Of a stretch of DNA of 64,000 nt, positions 33,301 through 43,800 are shown piece by piece (the stretch's first letter is position 1; every line of letters begins with the position of its first letter). The notes beneath the pieces are model-generated. The model was not told the origin of the DNA and ran no database searches. It was given only the letters and a program-made list of their open reading frames with translations. The position numbers and the translations under genes are program-made. The DNA is taken from positions 31,221,212 through 31,285,211 of the forward strand of contig OY282609.1 of NCBI GenBank assembly GCA_958298945.1, written 5' to 3'. This stretch comes from Atherix ibis (Eukaryota > Arthropoda > Insecta > Diptera > Athericidae).

Positions 33301-35766
33301 ATTGGGGGAAAAAAATAATATTTTTCCTGTTCAAGGATTTCGGAATCGATTTTGTTCTTTGTATTGTATATTCTCTACAAAATTATGTTTGCTAAATCAA
33401 CATTATTTTGTTCGTTGCTTAATTTGTTGATATATTTTCCTTTCTTATAATATGAAAAAGACTATTTACATTTTTCTTGTAAATAATAATCTAAGTCAAT
33501 TGGTTATTTATTGTCTTATTTTTATCGTTATGTTTCTCTTAACGACCTAGATTATTTTACTTCATATATTTATACAAATGTTTATTTTTTATATAAATTC
33601 GTTTACGTAACAAATTTTCTTTATAATACAAAAATAATATTCGATATGTTTTCATATAATTGCTTATAATATTATAGATCTACAGTTTCAATTCAAGTTT
33701 TCTATCTTTTATTTGAAAAAAAAATTTCTTATTTGAATCCTCTTATTATATCGGATAGAAAGTGGATCGAGCCATGGAAAAATGCCAATTATAAATGCAA
33801 AACGATAACTATATATTTAAATTAAAGGACTAGAGCTTGACTTGTTTAATAGAAATTTTTAAGGAAGTTTCCTTTCTTTTTTATACACAATATATTTTTT
33901 TCTTATTCCTGTACATTTTCAAATGCGTTAAAAAAATTTTACTAAAATTAATCTAAGCCAATTTATTTTGTTAAAGTTGGGTTTAACCAAAATCAAACAA
34001 TTATTTGCGAATAATTGTGAAATTTGAACATAGTTTAAAAAATTATTAGAGTTAGATCTGTCAAATTGGCTATTACTAATTACCCTATTATTTGCGATAC
34101 AATTCATTTTCTTATTTTCTGGCATCTATAATTTCCGTTTATTTTATCAAATATTTGATCCCCATTAATTGTACAATTATATTCGTTCGAATAGCTTTAA
34201 TTATTGATTTTAAATGTCATAATATTATTTCTAATTATTTAAATACCTTTTGCCATTTGTTTGTTTTATCTTTCCATACAGACTTGTTGCTTGTTAATAT
34301 CAACGTCACACCCTAATTGGTAGTGAATTTCTTAAAGTGAACTTCATTAATAAGCAACCAAAAACATTTCCGATAGTAAAATTCATGCCACGCGCCATCT
34401 TTCTTTAATAATCTTTTTTATCCTAACATATTAGTAAAAATATTCTTATTGTTTTTCTATTAAATTGCTCAACTTAATTATCCAGACAAACATATAATAT
34501 ATAATAATTATTAATGATATATTATTCATTGTGTTGTTTTAATACACAATTGTACCGAAATGTACTTTAATCGAAACAGGTTAATGATTAACGATAAAAG
34601 AATATAAAAGCGTATCTTATTAGAAGCTATACGAGGTCTGTTCAATTTTGAATTTTCGCGGGTAACGCTTTTTTATGGCGTTATGTTGGTACTCATATCT
34701 CACTTATGCCGACAAGTTCGGCCATTTTGAATGTTCAGATAATTTTTGACAGCTGCTTTGCTTGCACGTGTTTTGGCTAGTCTTCGATTTTTGCCCATTT
34801 TCGACCAAAAACAGCATCGCATTAACATTGCTAAGGAGTTGTTGGACTCTGCCCGCGATGACCCAAATTTGCTCCAGAGGGTCATAACTGGTGACGAATC
34901 ATGGCCTTATGATTATAACGTGGAAAACAAAGCTCAATCATCCCAATGGAAGTTCAGTCGAATGTGAAGGTTTTGCTTACAGTTTCTTCTTCGATTGTAG
35001 GGGCGTTGTGTATCATAAGTTCTTGCCACAGAGTAGAACTGTCAATAAGAAATATTACCTACAAGTTATGCGCAAGTTGTGCAAAGCAATTCGCCAGAAA
35101 CGCCCGGATTTGTAGAAGAACAAAAATTTCCTTTTGCACCATGATAACGCCCCTGCTCACGCATCGTTGCTTGTGCACGAATTTTTGGCCAAAAACAACA
35201 CACTAATAATGCCGCAGCCATCGTATTCCCCAGATCTGTCCCCCTGTGACTTTTTATTGTTCCCGAAACAATTTCTTTGATCCATTTTTTAGAATGGGCA
35301 AAAATCGAAGACGAGCCAAAACACGTGCAAGCAAAGCAGCTGTCAAAAATTAACTGAACATTCAAAATGGCCGAACTTATCGGCATAAGTGAGAGACATG
35401 TCTACCAACATAACGCCACAAAATCGAATATACGTAACCCACGGAAATTAAAAATTCGCGATACTTTTTGAACAGACCTCGTGTCTAAGAATGCATAAAA
35501 AGAGAAGCCAAAATATTAGAGAAACAATTTACTTAAATTATAAATAAAAAAATGGAAAATATCTTAATTTTATGATCATCCACCAATGAAATGTCTTGTT
35601 TTTTTTGTAATTTTTTATGTTGTATTTATTAACAATATTCTCTACTATTTGTATAATTTTAGCTGGCGTTCTTATCAACATTGAATGCAAAGCTTGGGCA
35701 AGAAACATTCATCACGATCGTGCAGAAAGAAGAGGATCCGTCCATTTCGAACTGATGATTGATTAA
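18232..35766 (+). CDS. nrv2: Na+/K+-ATPase beta subunit, nervana type (spliced; first exon not found)
   Basis: The beta subunit of the sodium pump is a single-pass type II membrane glycoprotein that folds and delivers the catalytic alpha subunit to the plasma membrane. Six exons join in frame to 270 residues and a TAA: 18232-18372, 22768-22887, 22965-23134, 23211-23321, 23459-23627 and 35663-35766. All internal junctions are GT/AG. Residues 2-24 form the membrane span ([20 protein letters not shown]...). Next come [13 protein letters not shown] and ESTLIWY. The six conserved extracellular cysteines follow ([47 protein letters not shown]), enough for the three family disulfides. The PGYFFPYQ motif and C-terminal [10 protein letters not shown] are also present, with one N-glycosylation sequon (NDTT). 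About 45-50 N-terminal residues are missing, encoded by an exon outside the window or unrecognised. Membership of the nrv1/nrv2 branch rather than nrv3 is a judgement from memory of family phrasing. Confidence 0.95.
19240..19342. mobile_element. 103-bp MITE with about 30-bp terminal inverted repeats
   Basis: The left end (CGAGAGTAATATGATAAGTC at 19240) and right end (GACTTATCATATTACCCTCA ending 19342) are inverted repeats extending about 30 bp each and meeting an internal AT-rich segment. A TA precedes the left end. The same terminal sequence starts again at 19348 and leads into a mariner transposase remnant, so the MITE is probably an internally deleted derivative of that mariner. Confidence 0.75.
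19348..20170 (+). mobile_element. internally deleted mariner remnant (D,D34D type)
   Basis: It begins with the terminal repeat CGAGGGTAATATGATAAGTC. Plus-strand frames then give [18 protein letters not shown] (helix-turn-helix region), [40 protein letters not shown] (followed by decayed QENAR), and [20 protein letters not shown] sequence near 20010-20060. The central catalytic region between about 19850 and 19890 is deleted. No right terminal repeat was recognised. From about 20171 to 20776 the intron holds AT-rich sequence with nothing recognisable. Confidence 0.7.
20777..21529 (+). mobile_element. fold-back mariner, copy 2
   Basis: It is flanked by TA (20775-20776 and 21530-21531). The left arm starts CGAGGTCTGTTCAAGAAG; the right arm is its reverse complement, ending CACACCTCG. 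Between them are broken transposase blocks [29 protein letters not shown] and YFPDLAPC; the first catalytic block (DESW) region is deleted near 21030. After the CNF/CDFF block comes the family-typical spacer (ATTCTTTGATCCATTTTTTGG) and the inverted 5' arm. It lies in the first recognised nervana intron. Confidence 0.9.
22370..22394 (+). promoter_or_regulatory. possible core promoter (TATA box plus initiator-like motif)
   Basis: TATAAAAGGGG at 22370-22380 is followed by TCAGC at 22390-22394, resembling an arthropod TATA/initiator pair, though the spacing is shorter than usual (about 22 nt from the first T to the initiator A). It lies 375 bp upstream of a nervana exon. It could be an alternative promoter, a relic of a retroelement terminal repeat, or chance. 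Confidence 0.25.
22494..22564. repeat. imperfect intronic hairpin of about 71 nt
   Basis: The outer arms GCCTTCTTCAAA (22494-22505) and its complement ending at 22564 form a 12-bp perfect stem. Inner pairs TCAAC/GTTGA and AATATA/TATATT extend it, with a large 3' bulge of about 10 nt. It is hairpin-like, but too asymmetric for a confident microRNA call. Confidence 0.35.
22768..22887 (+). CDS. nrv2: nervana exon: proximal ectodomain
   Basis: It follows TTTTTAG. It encodes [20 protein letters not shown] and the amphipathic stretch ending DRFIA, and stops one base into a Ser codon before GTAAGT. The next intron is only 77 bp. Confidence 0.95.
22965..23134 (+). CDS. nrv2: nervana exon: first four ectodomain cysteines
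   Basis: It encodes [20 protein letters not shown], then [18 protein letters not shown] and [10 protein letters not shown], carrying cysteines one to four of the conserved six. The donor is AAG/GTATAT. The following intron is 76 bp. Confidence 0.95.
23211..23321 (+). CDS. nrv2: nervana exon with glycosylation sequon
   Basis: A 37-codon exon in phase 0 at both ends. It encodes [20 protein letters not shown] and then a charged helix-like stretch ending GTLN. The Asn of NDTT is a consensus N-glycosylation site in the extracellular domain. The following intron is 137 bp. Confidence 0.95.
23459..23627 (+). CDS. nrv2: nervana exon: immunoglobulin-like core
   Basis: It encodes [20 protein letters not shown], then [20 protein letters not shown] and [12 protein letters not shown]. 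It has the fifth cysteine and the Y/F-P-Y motif of beta subunits. The donor GTAAGT begins the 12,035-bp last intron. Confidence 0.95.
23628..24453. other. start of the 12-kb nervana intron, with a GC-richer patch
   Basis: The first 550 bp are AT-rich intron. At 24190-24420 base composition rises sharply (for example GTCAGCGCGGCGGCAACACG) with no recognisable coding frame. It may be an inserted fragment or a conserved regulatory patch. Confidence 0.4.
24454..25224 (+). mobile_element. mariner copy 3, with the native (non fold-back) 3' end
   Basis: TA at 24452-24453 precedes the left terminal repeat CGAGGTCTGTTCAAAAAGTA. The body gives [38 protein letters not shown] and [14 protein letters not shown], then runs past the CDFF region into [28 protein letters not shown] and [15 protein letters not shown], ending in the native right repeat GCGATACTTTTTGAACAG with ACATCG. 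The middle ([12 protein letters not shown] region) and the [10 protein letters not shown] block are deleted, so it is dead. It is the only single-unit copy keeping the family's true C-terminus and therefore the reference for the ancestral structure. The N-terminal DNA-binding part is absent. Confidence 0.9.
25225..25704. other. AT-rich intronic sequence
   Basis: No gene or element recognised. Poly-A and poly-T tracts predominate. Confidence 0.4.
25705..26560 (+). mobile_element. Jockey-clade LINE fragment, part 1 (reverse transcriptase)
   Basis: Broken plus-strand frames give the palm and thumb of a Jockey-type reverse transcriptase. [37 protein letters not shown] and [20 protein letters not shown] (RT block with the usual GVPQGSVLGP phrase) come first. 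A decayed ADDT equivalent, [29 protein letters not shown] and [11 protein letters not shown] follow. There are several stops and frameshifts. It is interrupted by the mariner at 26561-27827 and resumes at 27828. No 5' end or ORF1 is present, as expected for a 5'-truncated LINE. Confidence 0.8.
26561..27827 (-). mobile_element. nearly intact irritans-type mariner transposon
   Basis: A 1267-bp element flanked by TA on both sides (26559-26560, 27828-27829). Its terminal repeats of about 28 bp, CGAGGTTCGTTCAATAAGTC and the complement of CGAGGGTCGTTCAATAAGTC, differ at about one position. It encodes a transposase on the minus strand interrupted by one in-frame stop. The near-perfect ends and open frame show it is much younger than the other mariners here. 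It is inserted in the Jockey fragment inside the last nervana intron. Confidence 0.95.
26624..27685 (-). pseudogene. mariner transposase, irritans subfamily, one premature stop
   Basis: This is a cut-and-paste DNA transposase that binds the terminal repeats and inserts at TA. Reading starts at ATG 27685 (or the internal ATG four codons later). The N-terminal 120 residues carry paired helix-turn-helix motifs ([38 protein letters not shown]). The catalytic triad is present: [10 protein letters not shown] near 27190, QDNARAHT near 26910 and [12 protein letters not shown] near 26825, with 34 residues between the second and third Asp (D,D34D). The phrase [20 protein letters not shown] is typical of the irritans group. 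A TAA at 27182-27184, right after ETWIH, is the only break; the frame continues unchanged to the end at 26624. Length with the stop read through is about 353 codons, close to the family norm of about 345-350. Confidence 0.9.
27828..28030 (+). mobile_element. Jockey-clade LINE fragment, part 2
   Basis: Continuation of the fragment ending at 26560: [32 protein letters not shown] and the end of ORF2 (HRHLNRNWP) before stops. The phrase matches the minus-strand fragment at 14400-14665, so the same LINE family inserted at least twice in this window. Confidence 0.8.
28085..29330 (-). mobile_element. mariner-like D,D41D-type element with recognisable 5' end
   Basis: The minus-strand C-terminus lies at the left ([12 protein letters not shown] near 28130-28095). 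The usual blocks follow rightwards: [25 protein letters not shown] equivalents, [17 protein letters not shown] and [14 protein letters not shown] equivalents, all broken by shifts. The 5' end (29040-29320) includes two copies of GGC(A/G)GCCAAACAAAATCGA, about 180 bp apart, and a terminal sequence ATAAAAAGCACCCTGTAT also seen at 63555-63575. Same subfamily as 6590-7600 and 47055-47545. Confidence 0.75.
29331..30430. other. AT-rich intronic sequence
   Basis: No gene or element recognised. Confidence 0.4.
30432..30701 (-). mobile_element. D,D41D-type mariner-like element, C-terminal half (split by fold-back copy 4)
   Basis: The minus strand reads [20 protein letters not shown], then [20 protein letters not shown] and LKQNIQ, the third catalytic region and tail of the transposase. 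The frame is broken at the insertion of the fold-back mariner (30702-31573); the remainder continues at 31574-32275. Confidence 0.75.
30702..31573 (+). mobile_element. fold-back mariner, copy 4 (nested)
   Basis: TA flanks are at 30700-30701 and 31574-31575. The left arm CGAGATCCGTTCAAAAAGTA and right arm ending AACAGACCTCG are inverted repeats of about 200 bp. The body gives [67 protein letters not shown] and then the spacer and inverted 5' arm. The [10 protein letters not shown] block is deleted. It has inserted into an older D,D41D-type element. Confidence 0.9.
31574..32275 (-). mobile_element. D,D41D-type mariner-like element, N-terminal half
   Basis: The minus strand reads [20 protein letters not shown] and [11 protein letters not shown] (helix-turn-helix and linker, about 31990-31870), then a decayed catalytic region with [18 protein letters not shown] and a [15 protein letters not shown] equivalent near 31720-31660. 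The right end at about 32250-32275 (GTTCAAGTTGCACCCCACCC) is probably the terminal repeat. The target element is therefore older than the mariner inserted in it. Confidence 0.7.
32276..34631. other. AT-rich intronic sequence
   Basis: No gene or transposon recognised over about 2.3 kb. There is a short (AG)n tract at 32471-32490 and CT-rich microsatellite-like sequence near 33170-33225. Confidence 0.4.
34632..35481 (+). mobile_element. fold-back mariner, copy 5
   Basis: It starts CGAGGTCTGTTC after TA at 34630-34631; about 15 bp of the terminal repeat just inside are missing. The right arm ends AACAGACCTCG at 35481, followed by TG. The body contains [37 protein letters not shown], an intact-looking [19 protein letters not shown] and [12 protein letters not shown], then the typical spacer and inverted 5' arm. 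It lies only 181 bp upstream of the last nervana exon. Confidence 0.9.
35663..35766 (+). CDS. nrv2: nervana terminal coding exon
   Basis: It follows ATAATTTTAG, completes a Thr codon and encodes [20 protein letters not shown], then [13 protein letters not shown] and TAA at 35764-35766. It supplies the sixth cysteine and the conserved C-terminus. The frame and content match the exon 12 kb upstream exactly, which supports joining them across the transposon-rich intron. Confidence 0.95.
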
Positions 35767-35879
35767 AAAACGGGCAATACCGTAAATTTAAAAAATATGA
35801 AATTTATAAATCAGATAACATGAGAAGACATTAAATCAACCACAATGTATTCACCACAACAACTACTACTCCAACCGCT

Positions 35880-35995
35880 ACCACCACTTAAACCACCACC
35901 ACCACCCTCATCAACAATATCACCACCACCATCACCACTACGATATTATCACATTAATCACCAATCATCAAACAACACCACCACCACCACCAAAA
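35880..35995 (+). repeat. ACC/CAC-rich simple repeat
   Basis: Interrupted (ACC)n/(CAC)n runs about 110-230 bp after the nervana stop codon. Stops in frame after the nervana TAA rule out a simple read-through coding extension. A similar shorter tract lies at 41816-41836. Confidence 0.8.
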
Positions 35996-36874
35996 TGCAT
36001 CATTAAAAAAAAAAAAAACTCCAAACAAACAAGCATTTCAAATGCCATTTTTACCATCATTACTAACAATATAACAAAAATAATAGTATGAATAATAATT
36101 ACTACTATTTACCATAGATATTTCTTTCACTATCATCGAACTCATTAAAACATATAAAAAAAATACATAATTCCATCATTTACTAATGGCTATTAAAAAC
36201 TATACACAAAAATAATTTATGTAAACACAAAATTTAAAATAAATTCAAATAGAGCGGCAGATATCAGTAACTTCAAAATCAAATAAAACAACAACAACAA
36301 CAACAATAAAAAAATCGTTACACATTTTAAAATATAGAAAATGGCGCATCGACTACAACAACAAGAATACAACCAACAACAACCAACTACTATTAACTAA
36401 CTATTTATAAATACAAATAAAATCCAGCATATTAATTATTATAGATTAATAAATGCATACATACATATAAAATACATACATACAATACATACATTATATA
36501 TAGTGGAAGAGTTAATGAAATGATCAAATTTAAATTTAAAAATATTAATAAAAAAACAACAAAAGAAAATCAACTAAAATAAGATGAAAAATTAATTCAA
36601 ATACAATGCATATTAAATTTAAGGCAAAATTTAAAACAATAAGAATGAAATTTAACAAACAAACAAAAATGAGTTAAGGTTATAGAGAAAATAATAATTA
36701 AATAAATAAATGCGTACACACATACTTTAAAGAAGAAGAAGAAAACAAATAACCGAACTTTCTTTCACTAAATAAATGAATTATTTAATAATAATATTGA
36801 AATTAAAACAAGAAATAATATATTAATTTATTAAGAGAAATTTATTATTAAAATTTAAATTTAACTAATAATTA

Positions 36875-36875
36875 C

Positions 36876-36911
<36 letters not shown>
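36875..36911 (+). repeat. (AAT)n microsatellite
   Basis: About twelve uninterrupted AAT/ATA units in the A-rich domain. Confidence 0.9.
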
Positions 36912-36912
<1 letters not shown>

Positions 36913-38309
36913 TTAGCGGACTGGAGTATATATTACAAAGATTCAATAAGAACTTGAACAAAATTTTTGCGAGAAACCATTTATCCAACCCCAAATTTAT
37001 TTATTATAAAACAAAACTTTTCCATTTTTTTTTAATTTAATCAAACAAAATAACATTATAATTATTAATTTAATAATAATAATAATAGACAAGCAATATA
37101 GAAACAACAATGTGCAAAAAGAAAAGAAAAAAGATTCAACTGTGCGTCAAATAAATAACCTAAAATAGGTGTTTATGGCGGCGACATAGTGAAATTCGAT
37201 TCTGCTGTTGTAAGGTTTTCATATGTCAAGATCAAACGAACAAATAACCTAATGCTGCCGCCACACTACAATCGCTGTGTTCTGCTGACTCGCTCTAAAC
37301 CACCAACCAGCATAATCTTCAAACTAACTGTCTCTTTCCCTCCTTTCCCCTTTTTCTAGATCGTTGAAATTTTCTACAAAATTTTATATATTTTATATAA
37401 GTCAGTCGTACAGCAATTTATAGATAAATAATATCAAATATATTCAAAATCTTCGATTAGGAAAAGAATATGATTTATTTATTACAATAAATTTCAAGAG
37501 TGGTTATCTCATAATCCAGATTTAACATGGTGCGACCGGCTGTCTGGCTTTATTTATTTTCATTTTATCTGTTTCTTGATTAATTGTTCACCACCTACCA
37601 CCACCATAAACCACTTACCTGCCACACCTTTTTCATACTTTTTCAAAATAATGCGTAATAAGTCGCAAACGGCAACAAAATATTGTACTTTAATTAATTA
37701 ATTAACTGTAACATTAAGAAAATCGCATCAAATAATCAAACAGCTCCGTTAAAAATAAAATAAATCAAAAATTTAATTAAATATAATTTAGTATATAATA
37801 AGAAATTAATAAAAATTTCATGAAAAAAAAAAATCATAGAAACAAATTACACCGAAGAAAAATAATTAATTAATTAAATAATGAATAATTATTAAAATAA
37901 ATTTAGTTGTTAAAATGATGATGAAAACAAATGGAAATTACTACTTAAACAGTAAAAAATATTTAATGATGAATTGAAATAAAACTTAATAATGTGAAAT
38001 ATATAAAAAAAAAAAATGATCAATAATTATAATTAAAAAAATAAAAAATAAAAAACTATATAAAAATAAAAGAAAATTGCTATTTTAGATTGACACCAAA
38101 ATAAAAAAATAATAATAAAAAAAAAAAAAAAAACAAATATAAAAAATTATTAAATGAGAAAAAATTACACAAAAATAATTATAATATTATAAATAAGAAT
38201 AAACAAAAGTAAAACGCATTTATTAATAAATTTAAATAAAAAAAAATAAACAAACAAACAAATAAAATTATATAAATTAATTGAGAAATCGTAATATTAT
38301 TGTATGTTG

Positions 38310-38362
38310 TTGATGATGATGATGATGATGATGATGATTATGATGATGATGATGATGATGAT
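38310..38362 (+). repeat. (GAT)n microsatellite
   Basis: About seventeen GAT/TGA units with one TAT interruption near 38339. Confidence 0.9.
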
Positions 38363-39811
38363 ATGTAATGAAAAATTATTAAAAATACAACAAAAAAAAA
38401 CAATAATAAAGTCAAAAAATGCGCTATTTTTAAATTATCACATTAAGTAAGCATATAAATAATTAATAAATTAATTGAAACAAAATAAATAAATAAATAC
38501 ATTTAATAAATATTACTAAGCAGATTTCAATACTTCAAATATATTTAAAAAAAAAAGATATATTTTTTTTTTTTTTTTTTTTGAATGGGTGAACAATGAT
38601 AGATTGGTATTGATTATTTAAAATATATTTAAAAAAAAAAAAAACAAACATTAATTTTTTAAAACTTGACAAAAATTATTAATAAATAATAGCAAAAAAA
38701 AAATGTGGGGTTATTTTTTGAAAATATCAAATAATTACGAATAATCTTAAGAAAAATAATTGTAATAAAAACAATTAAAGATAAAATTTTTGAATTATTA
38801 TTTGACAAAAAAAAAACCCCAAAATTGACTCTCACAAATAGAAGAACAAATCGATAGATAAACATACTTGGATAAAGGACTCCCCTGCATTTAGAACTTC
38901 TTGTATTTAATACTTGAGACTTTCTTACCTTTGAACATGGTTTCTCAAGTTTCTCCAACTTTCTGAATAGCAAAACAGAACAAATTTTCTCTAATGTCTC
39001 GTATTATACGAAATTCCATAACACATTTTTTTTTTTAAATACAAAAAGTATTAGATTATTAATATTTAAATATAAATTTCAACAAAGGATAATTGTAAAT
39101 TATTTTGAAGAAAAAAAAATCCCAAAAATAATTTCAAATTTGTATTTATCTTTTTCTATATAAAAAACCCGATTAAAAATATTAATAAATTATTGTACAT
39201 ATAAATAGCATATGTAAATTTCTTTGGCTTTTCTTAATTTAAAAAAAAAACACTACAATTATTCTGTTCGCTAATGATGATTATTTGTTATGAATAAAAA
39301 ATAAAAAAAACATGTCAAATTTGTCTAAATCATTAACGTTTATTACAATCACGTTCAATAATAAAATTATCTATTCATAAAGCAAACCACATACCAACCC
39401 CACATAATTGAATATTAATAAATCAAAAACAACAAAAAAAAACTTTCACAAATAATAATTCAATACGTATGCATGTAGTTTGTAAATTTCCCAATAGGCG
39501 GCATATTATGTTTTTTTTTACTCTATTATAATTATGAAAAAATATCAAATTTAAATTAGTCAACAATAACAAAAAATAATAATAAATAATACGACATCAA
39601 TCGAATTAATTGATCTATCATTATTATCATGTTATATTATATTTTATGATTTTAATTTGCATAAAAACTGCCAATCCTGCACATATGTATGTATATATGT
39701 GTATATATGTGTGCAAATTGTATACATAAAAGAAATTGTTTTACTTTGCACTAAACCTATAAATATTCACTATTTTTCGTTTATAGAATTGCATATTTTA
39801 ATAAAATAACA

Positions 39812-39842
<31 letters not shown>

Positions 39843-40786
39843 TGTAGAATAAATTCTTTTTTATTTATTTAAAATTAATTAGTCAAAACAAAAAAAAAAT
39901 ATATTAAGATTGTTAAGAAAATATGAAACGAAATAGAAAGCATGTTGTAACGACGTCGAATATATATGAATGAAAAGGAAGAGGAAATGCAGTACGAAAA
40001 AAAAAAAAAAGAAAATGCAGTACGAAAATTATATAATAGTAAAAATATTAACTAAATAATTTATTTTTTCCTGTTGTAGGAATTAAAATTTAGAAATTAG
40101 TAAATAAATTTTAATTAAAAAATAAAATTTATAATAAATAATAATTATTAAAAAAAAAAAAAAATATTATTAATAGAAAATTTTAAGAGGAATAAAAACA
40201 AAAAACAAAAATATTAGTCAATGTGAGATAACCAAATCACATCAGAATGTAAAAAAAAAAACCAAAAAAAAACAACAACAAACAAATAAAGTAGTAGAGC
40301 GGAAAAACTTCAAACGCAAGATGGCGCGGTGCGCAACAACTATAAAACAATTTTGAGAAAATTTTTGGAAAGTGATACGCATTACCATAGAGATGGAAGA
40401 GTGTTGCCAGCTTGTGACCTATTTTATGGTTAAATAAATCAGCAAACGCAAACATATAAATAAATAAAAACGGCAAAGAAACAATACTGAAATGATAAGA
40501 TAAATATAAAATGATGACGAAATAACTAATAATTATAAAATAATAAATAAATTAATTAATATAAAGAAAAAAAATAAATGAACAGGCCTTGTCGAAACTT
40601 GATTTTTAATCTTTTTGCCATAAAAATATTTAAAAATAAAAAAATACAAAAAATTTAATACACGTAAGTAAACAAAAAAAACAAAACAAAAACAAACAAA
40701 AGAACAAAGAAAACAAATAGATATAAATATATAATAATAATATAAAAATATATTTAGTTTGTGTTCGTAATTGTAAAAAAAAAAAA

Positions 40787-40791
<5 letters not shown>

Positions 40792-40854
<63 letters not shown>

Positions 40855-40880
40855 GTATATATGTATGTATATAAACATAT
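40792..40880. repeat. (TA)n microsatellite
   Basis: A run of about 25 TA units at 40792-40840, continuing as interrupted TATATG units, preceded by a poly-A run. A shorter (TA)n lies at 39811-39836. Confidence 0.95.
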
Positions 40881-43800
40881 ATGATGAAAAAAAAACAAGA
40901 TATATAAATAAAATAAAACGAAAAAAGTAAAAGAAAATTTAATTGAAAAATGGTAAAATATTATGTATAATGAAATAATTATAATTAAAAAAAAATAATA
41001 ATACCATAATAATAAAAATATATATAATATTATTATGTTTTCTTAAAATTTCATTGAAATTTAAATAGAATAAAACACTAATAACAATAAATAAAATGAG
41101 AAAAACAACAAAACCAATTATTTGTTTCTGAATTCTTTTTGTCTTTTTATAGTTTTGGTTTTTCTTTTTATATTTTTTATAGTATCTGAAATAGGAGATT
41201 AACATCCTTTGGTATTTTAATTTATTTTCATCAAGGACTATTTTATCCTGAAAACGTCTTATTTATGATAACTTTTGGTAGCAAAATTTTTCTTTTTTAG
41301 AAACATAAAATTCTTTATAAATAAAATTTTTGGAAAAATAAAAGTTTTAGGTTTGTAAACCCTAAAAGTTATGCTTAAAGGAAAATCGTTTTTTTTCCCA
41401 TTTCAATCCTCGAAATATTTTTACTTATTTGAATTATCGACAAAAAATATTCTAGTTAAAAGAAAAAGAAAAAATGAAATTTTCCAGAAAAAATAACAGG
41501 CAAGTAAAATACAATTTTAAAAAGTAGCTGAAATTAGAAAGGAAAAATATCCTTAAAGATAAACTGAATTTTCTTTGAAATAAAAAAAAAAAAAAACAAT
41601 AAATAGAATTTCTTGTTTTTTTGTTGTTTTTTTTTTTTTAGATTAAATTAATTAATAATTTAAGTAAAATTACTGTAACTCTACTATATATTATATTGAT
41701 AATTTATAATAAATAAATCGATTAAAAGAAGAATAAATAAATAAGTGTGTTCAAAAATAATTACGATAACGAATCATAAAAACTAAACTATACTTATTAT
41801 AACGAATCACCAATACCACCACCACCACCACCACCATCACATAGTATAGATATTAATTTTTTCGTTTTATTGCATTATTAAAAATGATTTGATTTTTTTT
41901 TTTTAAAGAATTCACCATTGTGAAAATTTTATTATTTTTTTCCTTAAATTGAAAAATTCCTTTTATTGTATATTAACGCACAAGCTTTTTTCAAAAACCG
42001 TTTCTAAGGAAAATTTCAACAATAATTCAAAATGGACTCGCAATAAAATTATAATTATAATTTTTTTTTTACGGAGACTAAAAAAAGCGGGGTGAAAAAA
42101 AATTAATACATATTTCAATCGAACCAAATAAATACTTTTAATTTAATATCAAATGATTATAAAAGGAATACAATTACACCAAATTATTATGTATGTAATT
42201 TAAGAATTTTTTTTAAAAAAAGAAGAAAAATTATAATACCACCATAAAATTTATTATTATCAATAATTGTGAAAATTTTCAAAAAAAAAAAATTTCCGTT
42301 TTGATTGTAATAGAGAAATAAATAAAAATAATATTATAATAATAAAGGCCTCTTAAATTATTTTCTGCAAGTATATAAAAATTATAATATATGGTAAAAA
42401 TTTAACAAACAAAAAAATGAAGAAAAATTACAAGAAAATGTTCAGAACCCAACAAGACCCCTGAAAAAAAAACAAAAAAAAAATTAAAAGGAAAGAGTGA
42501 ATTTGATCGAAAGAAAAATGGCTAATTATAAATCGTAATTATCTGAATGTGGTTGATTTGAATAAAAAGAAAGGATATAAAAGAAATTTTAGCCATAATT
42601 ATAAATAATTATAATTACATATAATTATTATAATTAATAATATTTTAATTGTAATAGTGCGATTGTTTATTTATTAAAAATTAAAAATTGGAAAGAAGAA
42701 TATTATAAAAAAAAAATAAAAAAACAATCAAATCAATGAAAGTCAAAGAAATTGAGAGAAAAGAAAATTAAAAATAAAAATCTATAAAAACTAATAATTA
42801 TTAATTAATTAATTATAATTATAATAAATTTACTATATTATAAATGAAATTTCTGTTGTTTTGTTAATTAATATTTAAATAAAATGAATATTATATAAAA
42901 ATAAAATAAAATAGTATTTATTGATAATTATATATTATACATACTCGTACATATAATATTTCCATTCACTGCCCAGAATTTAATATTATATAAAAATAAT
43001 GAAAGAAAGAAACAAAATCTGTTTAAAACCAGAAAAAGAATTTAGGAAAAGAAAAATACCAAAAAAAAAATTAAAAAAATATAATAAATAAATAATATGT
43101 AATTATATTTTATAAAATATAAAAAGAAAATTTATAAAATAATATATATAAAATTAAATATATATTTGAGAAACGGCAAAGAAAATTAGTTAAATAAATT
43201 TAAAAAAGAGAAAAAATTAATAACAATAATAAATTTACTAAGTTGTATTTAATTGAATGTTCAATTTATGGGTGAGTAAGTCATAAAAATAAACAATAAA
43301 ATTATTATAATTACAAGACATTGGAAGAAAATTTCAATTTACCACAAAAAATTTCTTAACATTAATAAAGTTGATTTAATTTTTGAATAGTATTATTATA
43401 TGCAATTTTGCTATAAAGCCACTAAAAGTCTACTGTTTAAACTACAATATAATTCATGAAAATAAAACTAACAAAATTCTTTTCTATGCGTATATGAATG
43501 TAATTGCAAAAATATGTTAGTGTACTTGATTTATTTAAAAAAAAAAAAAAAACATAATTAGTCTACTTTAGAAACGCTATAAAATTCATTAAAAATAAAT
43601 CAATGAAAATAACAATTATGATAATAATAATAATAATAATAACATTTGAACTAGTTTTAAAAATTATAAATAAAAATTCATTGACGATATAATATAAAAA
43701 TAATTCAACTGAAATCGGAATTAGCAAGAAAAAAAAAGTAAATAAAAACAACAACAACAACATGTATTGAAAAATATAATAACTACCTAAAAAATACAAA

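Noticed and set aside
35767..35995. Possible read-through extension of nervana into the ACC/CAC tract (poly-Thr/His)
   Set aside because: Further stop codons occur soon after the TAA in the same frame, and the FELMID C-terminus is the normal family end.
40630..40878. 82-residue minus-strand frame rich in Ile and Tyr
   Set aside because: It is a translation of the (TA)n microsatellite and poly-T; no real gene.
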